Source: Gammaproteobacteria bacterium
Lineage (GTDB): Bacteria; Pseudomonadota; Gammaproteobacteria; SURF-13
Direction: 5' to 3'
NCBI GenBank assembly: GCA_023381235.1
Contig: JAMCTV010000085.1
Coordinates: forward strand, 887 to 14,680
DNA length: 13,794 nucleotides
In this document: positions 7,548-13,794 of the stretch, piece by piece
Position numbering within the stretch: the first letter of the stretch is position 1
How the letters are laid out: each line of letters begins with the position of its first letter
Notes under the pieces: model-generated
Told to the model about the DNA's origin: nothing
Seen by the model: the letters and a program-made list of their open reading frames with translations, nothing else
Database searches by the model: none
Position numbers and translations under genes: made by a program

Positions 7548-8612
7548 ATGGAAAACTTTGGCAGTTGGTCCGTTTTAACCACCGATTTTCTGGTGATACT
7601 CTACCTCGCGGTGTGCGGCGTCCTGCTGTGCTCGCTGCTGCACATGGCGAACGCGCAGTGGCGCTTTTACGTGCGCAAGCTGGCGGTGTCGCTCGCCGTG
7701 TTGTTCCCCATCGCCTTTGTGCTGCTGCTGATCCTGCTGTTTAACGGCGAGCACACCTTCCAGTGGCTGAAACACGCGGAGGAAGGCGGGGCTCACCTGC
7801 CAGGCTGGCACAATTACACCTTCCTGGTGGCGCGCCAGATCATCGCCTTCCTGATCGTGGCCGGCTTGTTCGGGTTGTTCATCAAATACCAGTATCAAAG
7901 CGAGATAGACTCGTCCTATGCGGCGCAGCGCCGCCTTCGCAATATCGCGCTGCTCATTCCCTTCGCCTATGTGCCATACGCGACCCTGGTGGCGTGGGAC
8001 TTCGAGATGACCATGATGCCGCTCTGGCACAGCGCGAGCTACGGCGCCTATCACTTTGTGAGCAATTTCCATATGTTCCTGGGCTTCTTCACGGTGTTTC
8101 TGTTTTTCCTGCACCGCTCAGGCAAGCTCGCCAAGCCAGTCCCGGAACACGTGTTCAACTATCTGGCGCAGATGATGTTCGCGTTCACCATCCTGTGGAC
8201 CTATCTGTTTTTCACCCAGTTCCTGATCTTCTGGTACGGGCGTCTGCCGGGCGACACGCTGCGCTTCTTCAACATGATGTACGGCGGCATGCCTTACGCC
8301 GGCATGGAGCAGGGCGGCGGCTATGCCGTATTGTGGTGGACCTTCTTCCCGCTCAAATTCATGATCCCGTTCGCCACCTTTTTGTTCACCACCAACCGCC
8401 ACAGCATTCCGGTGATTACCACCGTTGGCGCCGGGATAGTCATCGGCAGCTGGATTGAGCGTTACACCTGGATTTCCGGTTCGGTGAGTCCGGAGTTCTA
8501 TCATCTGCCGATGACCGCGATCTTCGATGTGGCGGTGACGCTGGTCATCGCCGCGGTTGCCTTCTTCGCCGTGCGCTGGTCGCTCAGGCGCTACGGCCTG
8601 GTGCGCGCTTAG
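7548..8612 (+). CDS. actF: ActF, second NrfD-like membrane subunit of alternative complex III
   Basis: ActF resembles ActC but is thought not to bind quinol; it is discussed as part of the proton-translocating half of the complex. The 354-residue protein has about nine or ten hydrophobic segments (roughly 12-33, 45-66, 92-113, 132-148, 167-188, 204-228, 258-280, 286-303 and 322-345). Buried polar positions visible here include D151 (VAWDFEMTMMP), H161, H169 and E304 (SWIERYTW). It is complete but near the short end for the family. GAGG lies 7-10 bases before the start. It is the last act gene; 112 bases with a strong hairpin follow before htrA. Confidence 0.9.
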   Translation: MENFGSWSVLTTDFLVILYLAVCGVLLCSLLHMANAQWRFYVRKLAVSLAVLFPIAFVLLLILLFNGEHTFQWLKHAEEGGAHLPGWHNYTFLVARQIIAFLIVAGLFGLFIKYQYQSEIDSSYAAQRRLRNIALLIPFAYVPYATLVAWDFEMTMMPLWHSASYGAYHFVSNFHMFLGFFTVFLFFLHRSGKLAKPVPEHVFNYLAQMMFAFTILWTYLFFTQFLIFWYGRLPGDTLRFFNMMYGGMPYAGMEQGGGYAVLWWTFFPLKFMIPFATFLFTTNRHSIPVITTVGAGIVIGSWIERYTWISGSVSPEFYHLPMTAIFDVAVTLVIAAVAFFAVRWSLRRYGLVRA

Positions 8613-8645
8613 CGCTGCTTTAAAACAGCCGGCACAAACAACAAC

Positions 8646-8670
8646 GTGCCCCGCCGCGCCCGGCGGGCAC
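8646..8670. other. Strong GC hairpin after actF
   Basis: GTGCCC-C-GCCG pairs with CGGC-GGGCAC around a CGCC loop, giving ten base pairs with one bulged C. It lies 34 bases after the actF stop. No T-run follows, so it is not a classical intrinsic terminator. It could stabilise the 3' end of the act mRNA, cause pausing, or take part in Rho-dependent termination. A smaller CGCC-GTAA-GGCG hairpin follows at 8682-8693. Confidence 0.45.
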
Positions 8671-8696
8671 AGCCCCGCTCGCGCCGTAAGGCGTGT

Positions 8697-8716
8697 TAGT
8701 ATTAAGCTAGTATTAA
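8697..8716 (+). repeat. Tandem TAGTATTAA direct repeat just upstream of htrA
   Basis: TAGTATTAA occurs at 8697-8705 and again at 8708-8716, an 11-bp period of about one helical turn. The AT-rich pair stands out in GC-rich surroundings and ends 8 bases before the htrA ATG, where a Shine-Dalgarno sequence would be expected but is not seen. It may form part of an htrA promoter (TATTAA as a -10-like box) or a regulator site. The function is not known. Confidence 0.4.
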
Positions 8717-8724
8717 CCAGCGCC

Positions 8725-9864
8725 ATGCAGCTCAAAAAACTCCTTTCCTTCCTGGTCAAGGCCGCCATAGCGGGCTTGGCGGCGGCCTTCATCGTGCTCT
8801 ACCTGTGGCCCGATCTGCTGCACAAGCCGGGTGAGCCGCAAACGCAGGTTGCGGCTCCACTGCCTGCCGCGACCGGCCCGGCGTCTTACGCCGGCGCAGT
8901 GGAGCGGGCGGCCCCCGCGGTGGTGAATATCAACACCAGCAAGCTGGTGATCCAGCGCAACCCCTTTTTTGATGATCCGTTCATGCAGCGCTTCTTCCGG
9001 GATAATCCGCTGATGGCGCCGCGCCGTCAGCTCGAGTCGAGCCTCGGATCGGGCGTGATCGTGAGCAACGACGGCTATGTGCTGACCAATCATCATGTGA
9101 TCGCCGAGGCGGATGAGATACAGGTGACGTTGAGCGATGGGCGCAGCGCGCGGGCGAGCGTGGTGGGCAGCGATCCGGAAAGCGATATCGCGGTGCTCAA
9201 GATTGACCTGGATAAGGTGCCGGTCATCACATTCGGCAATTCCGAGCAACTGCGCGTGGGCGACGTGGTGCTGGCTATCGGCGACCCGTTCGGCGTAGGA
9301 CAGACCGTGACACTCGGCATTGTGAGCGCCACCGGGCGCAATCACCTCGGCATTAACACCTTTGAAAATTTCATCCAGACCGACGCCGCGATCAACCCGG
9401 GCAACTCAGGCGGGGCGCTCATCAACGCGCACGGGCAACTGGTCGGGATCAACAGCGCCATCTATTCGCGCAGCGGCGGTTCGCTCGGCATCGGCTTTGC
9501 GATCCCGGTCAGCATCGCCAATGGGGTGATGCGCCAGATCATCGAGCACGGGCGCGCCATACGCGGCTGGCTGGGCGTGGAGGCGCAGGCGATTACGCCG
9601 GAACTGGCCGAGTCGTTCAAGCTGTCTGCCGCGCGCGGCATCATCGTGGCGGGTATCGTGCCTGATGGCCCGGCAGATAAGGCCGGGTTGCAGCCGGGCG
9701 ACGTGGTTAACGCGGTCAACGGCCGGGCCGTGGATGAGCCGCGCGCCTTCATGACCCTGGTGGCCGGATTCACGCCGGGCGCGCGCGTGGAGTTACAGGG
9801 GCAGCGCAACGGCGCGGCATTTACGCTTTCCGCCAAGGTGGGCGAGCGTCCCGCGCCTAATTGA
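8725..9864 (+). CDS. algW: Membrane-anchored HtrA-family serine protease (AlgW/DegS-like)
   Basis: This is a periplasmic quality-control or regulatory protease held in the inner membrane by one N-terminal segment (about 8-28). The 379 residues include a trypsin-like domain with all three catalytic residues: His124 (TNHHVI), Asp154 (ESDIAVLKID) and Ser228 (NPGNSGGAL). A single PDZ domain follows (about 280-373, with a GIIVAGIVPDGPADKAGLQP core). One PDZ plus a membrane anchor fits AlgW/DegS, which cleave anti-sigma factors in envelope stress, better than two-PDZ DegP/DegQ. Its target cannot be told from this window. The ATG at 8725 is chosen because reading further upstream would run through the hairpin region into actF; no good Shine-Dalgarno sequence is visible. 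It is co-oriented with act but probably separately controlled, and convergent with tatC. Confidence 0.9.
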   Translation: MQLKKLLSFLVKAAIAGLAAAFIVLYLWPDLLHKPGEPQTQVAAPLPAATGPASYAGAVERAAPAVVNINTSKLVIQRNPFFDDPFMQRFFRDNPLMAPRRQLESSLGSGVIVSNDGYVLTNHHVIAEADEIQVTLSDGRSARASVVGSDPESDIAVLKIDLDKVPVITFGNSEQLRVGDVVLAIGDPFGVGQTVTLGIVSATGRNHLGINTFENFIQTDAAINPGNSGGALINAHGQLVGINSAIYSRSGGSLGIGFAIPVSIANGVMRQIIEHGRAIRGWLGVEAQAITPELAESFKLSAARGIIVAGIVPDGPADKAGLQPGDVVNAVNGRAVDEPRAFMTLVAGFTPGARVELQGQRNGAAFTLSAKVGERPAPN

Positions 9865-9869
9865 TGCTT

Positions 9870-9894
9870 GTAGGGCCGAATTTATTCGGCCTGC
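9870..9894 (+). repeat. Dispersed 25-bp palindromic repeat, copy 1
   Basis: The core GGCCGAAT-TT-ATTCGGCC (9874-9891) is a perfect 8-bp inverted repeat, flanked by GTAG and TGC. The whole 25 bases recur in opposite orientation at 13363-13387 with one mismatch in the loop, so this is a repeated element rather than a chance hairpin. It lies 5 bases after the htrA stop and 7 bases before the tatC stop, in the 37-base gap between these convergent genes. No T-run follows on either strand, so terminator activity is not shown. Confidence 0.75.
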
Positions 9895-9901
9895 CCTGCT
9901 G

Positions 9902-10789
9902 CTAATCCTTGGTATCAGTCGGGTTTGAGTTGCCCGCGCCGACCGGCTCGGTTCCTTGCGGGGTGGTAAAACTACGCTGCGCTATGGAGGAGCCGCCTTC
10001 CGGGCTGGAAAAATCCTCCACTTCTTCTTCCGCCTGTTGGGGACGCACATACAGGCGCGATACCAGCAGTCCCACTTCGAACAACAGGCACAGCGGTATC
10101 GCCAGCAGGAACTGCGATGTTACATCCGGCGGCGTGAGCAGCATGGCGATGATGAACGCGAGCACAATGATGTAACGCCGCTTCTCGGCCAGCGCCTGCG
10201 GCGTGACGATACCGGCCCACACCAGCAACACCACCAGCACCGGCGTTTCAAACGCCAGACCGAAGGCGAAGAACAGGTTCAGCACAAAATCCAGATATTT
10301 GGTGATGTCGGTCATTACCGCGACACCTTCCGGCGCGGTGAGGGTGAAGAACTTGAATATCAGCGGGAATACCAGGAAATAGGCGAATGCCGCGCCGGCG
10401 AAGAACAGCAGCGTGCTGGATACCACCAGCGGCAGGACCATGCGCCGTTCGTTTTTGTATAAACCGGGCGCGACAAAGGCCCACAGGTGATACAGGATGA
10501 CCGGGATGGCGATGAATATCGAAAGCCACAGCGCCAGCTTGACCGGTGCGATAAAGGTGGAGGCCACCTCGGTGGCGATCATGCTGGAGCCCGCCGGCAG
10601 ATGAGCGAGCAGCGGCTCAGCCAGCATGGTGTAGAGCTCATTGCGGAACCAGAACAGGCCAAGAAACACCACCAGCACCGAGAGGATCACCTTCACCAGC
10701 CGGTCGCGCAGTTCCAGCAGATGGGCGACCAAGGGGAGCTCCTGTGCGGCGGGTGCTTCCTCGTCAGGGGTGCGGTGCGGCTCCGCCAT
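9902..10789 (-). CDS. tatC: TatC, twin-arginine translocase receptor subunit
   Basis: TatC recognises twin-arginine signals and with TatB forms the receptor that exports folded proteins. The 295 residues contain HLLELRDRLVK near the N-terminus (23-33), LYKNERR (110-116, with the conserved glutamate used in signal-peptide binding), FALE-type segment GLAFETPVL (177-185) and six hydrophobic segments (about 33-48, 84-104, 118-146, 166-192, 205-219 and 224-246). A charged, Ser- and Pro-containing cytoplasmic tail (249-295) makes it longer than E. coli TatC (258). The start at 10789 lies inside tatB, a 26-base overlap with no Shine-Dalgarno sequence, suggesting translational coupling. ActB1 in this window is a likely Tat substrate. 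Confidence 0.96.
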   Translation of the reverse strand: MAEPHRTPDEEAPAAQELPLVAHLLELRDRLVKVILSVLVVFLGLFWFRNELYTMLAEPLLAHLPAGSSMIATEVASTFIAPVKLALWLSIFIAIPVILYHLWAFVAPGLYKNERRMVLPLVVSSTLLFFAGAAFAYFLVFPLIFKFFTLTAPEGVAVMTDITKYLDFVLNLFFAFGLAFETPVLVVLLVWAGIVTPQALAEKRRYIIVLAFIIAMLLTPPDVTSQFLLAIPLCLLFEVGLLVSRLYVRPQQAEEEVEDFSSPEGGSSIAQRSFTTPQGTEPVGAGNSNPTDTKD

Positions 10790-11138
10790 GGGGTGGGCTA
10801 TCGCCGGGTTGAGCTATCTGAGCGGGGGTGGCGGGTTGGGCGGCGCCGGGCGAGGCGAGACTTTCCAGTTGCTGCCCGGCGTCATCCAGCGTGCCGCGGG
10901 TTTCCTGCACGATCTTGCGTAGTTCCTGCATTTCTTCCTGTTGCTGGGTGAGAAGGTTGCGCAGTTCATCGGTCTTGAATTCGCGGTCCATGTCGGCGCG
11001 GAAGCGCTCCACCATGCGCCGCGCCTTGCCCAACCACTTCCCCGCGGTGCGCGCCATCTCCGGCAGCCGCTTGGGGCCGATGACGAGCAGCGCGATGATG
11101 CCGACGACCGCGAGTTCGGGAAAGTTGATGTCGAACAT
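10764..11138 (-). CDS. tatB: TatB, twin-arginine translocase subunit
   Basis: TatB joins TatC in the receptor complex of the Tat exporter. The 124 residues begin MFDINFPELAVVGIIALLV, with the conserved Glu8 in the membrane segment, then the GPKRLP hinge (21-26), a long amphipathic and coiled-coil-prone stretch (about 27-85, Gln- and Glu-rich QQQEEMQELRK) and a disordered Pro/Ala/Gly tail. It follows tatA after 21 bases and overlaps tatC by 26 bases. The start sequence MFD and the hinge distinguish it from TatA. Confidence 0.95.
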   Translation of the reverse strand: MFDINFPELAVVGIIALLVIGPKRLPEMARTAGKWLGKARRMVERFRADMDREFKTDELRNLLTQQQEEMQELRKIVQETRGTLDDAGQQLESLASPGAAQPATPAQIAQPGDSPPHGGAAPHP

Positions 11139-11159
11139 TGAACGCGCCGGATAAGGCAG

Positions 11160-11390
11160 TTAAACCTTCTCCTTCTCCTTGACCGTGGCCTCGCCTTCGA
11201 TGACCTGGCCCGGCTGCTGGGCGATCTTTTCCTTATCCTCGGCCTTGCCCTCTTCGCCGCCTTCCTTCATGGAACTGCGGAAGTTCTTGATGGCGCCGCC
11301 CAGGTCGGCGCCGATGTTGCGCAACTTCTTGGCGCCGAACAGCACCAGCACGATGGCAAGGATAATCAGTAATTGTGGAACGCTAATCAT
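11160..11390 (-). CDS. tatA: TatA, pore-forming subunit of the twin-arginine translocase
   Basis: TatA oligomerises to let folded proteins cross the inner membrane. The 76-residue protein has one N-terminal membrane segment (about 5-17), the FG hinge at 18-19 followed by AKKLRNIGADLGGAIKNFR, an amphipathic helix (20-42), and a highly charged Lys/Glu tail. GGAGAG lies 6 bases before the ATG. It sits first of the three tat genes, 23 bases after the HIT gene, in the common gammaproteobacterial hisIE-hit-tatABC order. Confidence 0.95.
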   Translation of the reverse strand: MISVPQLLIILAIVLVLFGAKKLRNIGADLGGAIKNFRSSMKEGGEEGKAEDKEKIAQQPGQVIEGEATVKEKEKV

Positions 11391-11413
11391 GTCTTCTCTC
11401 CAAATTGAAACGA

Positions 11414-11749
11414 TTAAAAACCCGGCAGCCGTCCGCCGCCCAACAAGTGAATATGCAGGTGCGGCACTTCCTGTCCGCCGCCCGGCCCGGTGTTGATGAC
11501 GGTGCGAAAGCCATTGTCAAGGCCCTGTGCCCGCGCCACCTGCGGCAGGAGACGCATCATGTGCGCAGTCAGACCATCATGTTGCCCGGTCAGTTCAGCG
11601 AGACTTTCCACATGCAGGCGCGGCACCACCAGCAAATGCACGCGTGCCTTGGGGTGGATGTCCTTGAACACCACCACCTGCTCATCCTGATGCACAAACT
11701 GGCCCGGAATCTTGCCAGCGATGATGCTGCAAAAGACGCAGTCCGTCAT
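11414..11749 (-). CDS. hinT: HIT-family nucleotide hydrolase (HinT-like)
   Basis: HIT proteins hydrolyse phosphoramidate and related bonds of nucleoside monophosphates. The 111 residues begin with DCVFCSIIAGKIP, where C4 and C7 are typical of bacterial HinT proteins, followed by VVVFKDIHPKARVHLLVVP. The C-terminal signature is HLHIHLL: His97, His99 and His101, with His99 the expected nucleophile. NTGPGGGQEVPHLH precedes it. The in vivo substrate is not known. Its ATG overlaps the hisE stop by 4 bases, so it is co-translated with the histidine genes, an arrangement common in gammaproteobacteria. Confidence 0.93.
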   Translation of the reverse strand: MTDCVFCSIIAGKIPGQFVHQDEQVVVFKDIHPKARVHLLVVPRLHVESLAELTGQHDGLTAHMMRLLPQVARAQGLDNGFRTVINTGPGGGQEVPHLHIHLLGGGRLPGF

Positions 11750-12069
11750 GACCCGCGCGCCCGCTGCGCCTTTTCCTCGTGACCGGATACGCCGAAACGC
11801 CGCTCCAGTTCCTGCAGCACGTCATCCGGCTTCAGGCCCTTGGCGGCCAGCAGCACCAGGGTGTGAAACCATAAATCGGCGGTTTCGTGCACGATGGCGC
11901 CCGGCTCCCGGTTCTTGGCGGCGAGCAACAACTCCGCCGCCTCCTCGCCGATCTTTTTCAGGATCGCATCCGCGCCCTTGGCATACAGGCTCGCCACATA
12001 CGAACTCTCCGGCGCGGCGGATTTGCGCTGCTCCAGGAGTTGCGCGAGGCGCGCCAGCACATCGTCCAT
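11746..12069 (-). CDS. hisE: HisE, phosphoribosyl-ATP pyrophosphatase
   Basis: HisE converts phosphoribosyl-ATP to phosphoribosyl-AMP plus pyrophosphate, the second step of histidine synthesis. The 107-residue all-helical protein is of MazG/PRA-PH type. Metal-binding acids are visible in KKIGEEAAELLLAAK (E42, E43, E46) and HETADLWFHTLVLL (E62, D65). SSYVASLYAKG near 22-32 is also typical. It is separate from HisI here rather than fused as in enterobacteria. It lies 35 bases after hisI, with no clear Shine-Dalgarno sequence, and overlaps the HIT gene by 4 bases. Confidence 0.95.
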   Translation of the reverse strand: MDDVLARLAQLLEQRKSAAPESSYVASLYAKGADAILKKIGEEAAELLLAAKNREPGAIVHETADLWFHTLVLLAAKGLKPDDVLQELERRFGVSGHEEKAQRARGS

Positions 12070-12104
12070 GGGGACAACCCGATAGTTAAGACCGTTAGAC
12101 GGAG

Positions 12105-12490
12105 TTATTTATTATATATCAGGCCGGGGTCTTTGAGTACCGGTTCCACCGCGCGCCACTCCCCGTCCTCCAGCTTGTGGAAAAAGCAGCGCTCGCGCCC
12201 GGTGTGGCAGGCGATGCCGCCCTGCTGCTCGACCAGCAATAAAATGGCGTCGCCGTCGCAGTCGAGGCGGATTTCCCGCACGATCTGGACGTGGCCGGAC
12301 TGTTCGCCCTTCTGCCACAGCCTGTTGCGCGAACGCGACCAGTAGATCGCACGCCCGGTTTCTTGCGTCTGTTGCAGTGCCGCGCGGTTCATCCAGGCCA
12401 GCGTCAGCACCTTGCCGCTGTGTGTTTCTTGCGCGATGACAGGCGCCAGCCCTTGCTCGTCCCATTTCACCTGACTGAGCCAGTCTTGCT

Positions 12491-12494
<4 letters not shown>
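12105..12494 (-). CDS. hisI: HisI, phosphoribosyl-AMP cyclohydrolase
   Basis: HisI opens the adenine ring of phosphoribosyl-AMP, the third step of histidine synthesis. The 129 residues contain LTLAWMN (30-36), LWQKGEQSGH (59-68), and the metal site DCDGD (78-82, acids D78, D80 and D82 with C79), ACHTG (C96) and RCFF (C103); the three cysteines are the expected zinc ligands. The reading frame stays open upstream into hisF, but family length and the GTGA overlap with the hisF stop favour GTG at 12494, giving MKQDWLSQVKWDEQG at the N-terminus. The C-terminus ends IYNK. Confidence 0.95.
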
Positions 12495-13357
<863 letters not shown>

Positions 13358-13362
13358 GAATT

Positions 13363-13387
13363 GCAGGCCGAATGAATTCGGCCCTAC
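13363..13387 (-). repeat. Dispersed 25-bp palindromic repeat, copy 2
   Basis: The core GGCCGAAT-GA-ATTCGGCC (13366-13383, plus strand) is a perfect 8-bp inverted repeat. Read on the minus strand, the 25 bases match copy 1 at 9870-9894 in 24 positions; the only difference is in the loop. It fills the gap between hisA and hisF. Its outer GTAG contains the TAG stop codon of hisA (13384-13386), and its other edge is 5 bases from the hisF ATG, where a ribosome site would normally be. It may affect hisF translation through mRNA folding. Confidence 0.75.
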
Positions 13388-13794
13388 CCTCGTTTTTTAC
13401 ACAGTTTATCGGCCAGCTTCTGGCCTGCGGCGAAGTCCAGCGTGCCTTCGTAGATCGCACGTCCGACCACCGCGCCCATGATGCCGTCCTGTGTAACCTT
13501 GCACAACGCGCGGATATCATCCAGATCGGTGATGCCGCCGGAGGCGATTACCGGGATGGTGATGGCGCGCGCAAGCTGAACCGTGGCCTCGATGTTGACG
13601 CCCTTCATCATGCCGTCGCGCCCGATGTCGGTGTAGATGATCGCTTCGATGCCGTCCTTTTCGAAGCGCCGCGCGATGTCTATCACGTCGTGGTTGGAGA
13701 GCTTGGACCAGCCTTCAATCGCCACCTTGCCGTCCCTGGCGTCGAGGCCGACGATGATGTGGCCGGGGAATTCCAGGCATATGTCGGCGACGAA
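13384..13794 (-). CDS. hisA: HisA, ProFAR isomerase (partial, N-terminus beyond window)
   Basis: HisA opens the ribose ring of ProFAR to give PRFAR, the substrate of HisF. The visible 136 C-terminal residues cover the second half of the barrel: IIVGLDARDGKVAIEGW (the aspartate after strand 5 is the expected general acid), IIYTDIGRDGMMKG (the threonine is the expected strand-6 catalytic residue), TIPVIASGGITDLDD and GAVVGRAIYEGTLDF. The gene enters from the right edge; the GTG at 13725 is an internal valine, not the start. The end LADKLCKKRG is of normal length for the family, and its TAG stop is supplied by the 25-bp palindromic repeat. hisF follows 26 bases later. Confidence 0.95.
   Translation of the reverse strand, partial: FVADICLEFPGHIIVGLDARDGKVAIEGWSKLSNHDVIDIARRFEKDGIEAIIYTDIGRDGMMKGVNIEATVQLARAITIPVIASGGITDLDDIRALCKVTQDGIMGAVVGRAIYEGTLDFAAGQKLADKLCKKRG

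Noticed and set aside
8557..8724. N-terminal extension of the HtrA protease starting inside actF
   Set aside because: It would translate the intergenic hairpin into a Cys/Pro/Ala-rich segment ahead of the natural membrane anchor; ATG at 8725 gives the expected AlgW/DegS architecture.
9870..9894. Bidirectional intrinsic terminator between htrA and tatC
   Set aside because: The stem is good, but neither strand has a T-run after it, and the same sequence recurs elsewhere as a repeat.

Overview
The window looks like a piece of a GC-rich gammaproteobacterial chromosome. The evidence is the set of closely gammaproteobacterial proteins (SspA/SspB, an AlgW/DegS-type protease, pseudomonad-like HisF, HisI and HisE) and the gene order hisA-hisF-hisI-hisE-hit-tatA-tatB-tatC. 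I cannot name the genus. No tRNA, rRNA, CRISPR array, transposase or phage gene is visible.

Layout. Positions 1-880 (minus strand) hold the start of sspB and all of sspA, the stringent-starvation regulator pair. Positions 881-1273 are an AT-richer divergent intergenic region with a good sigma-70-like promoter facing right. Positions 1274-8612 (plus strand) hold a compact seven-gene operon for an alternative complex III (ACIII): actA (pentaheme cytochrome c), actB1 (molybdopterin-oxidoreductase-like, Tat signal), actB2 (four-cluster Fe-S protein), actC (NrfD-like quinol-site subunit), actD (DUF3341-like), actE (monoheme cytochrome c) and actF (second NrfD-like subunit). A separate membrane-anchored HtrA protease follows at 8725-9864. 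It is convergent with a minus-strand cluster, read from the right edge: hisA (partial), hisF, hisI, hisE, a HIT-family hydrolase, tatA, tatB and tatC.

How the genes work together. ACIII oxidises quinol on the periplasmic side and passes electrons through Fe-S clusters and hemes to a soluble cytochrome or an oxidase, so it replaces or supplements cytochrome bc1. In many gammaproteobacteria bc1 (petABC) sits directly beside sspA-sspB; here the ACIII operon occupies that position, in the opposite orientation. ActB1 carries a twin-arginine signal, and the tatABC exporter is encoded about 6 kb away. No terminal oxidase or other electron acceptor is encoded in the window.

The most unusual features are repeats. 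A 114-bp element built of three hairpin-like units with inverted ends lies inside hisF in a continuous reading frame and adds about 30 residues next to a catalytic aspartate. A second, unrelated 25-bp palindromic repeat occurs twice, in opposite orientations and with one mismatch: between htrA and tatC, and between hisA and hisF, where it supplies the hisA stop codon. The ACIII family is known, but its location here, the intact cysteine motif in ActB1 and the tolerated hisF insertion are worth following up.
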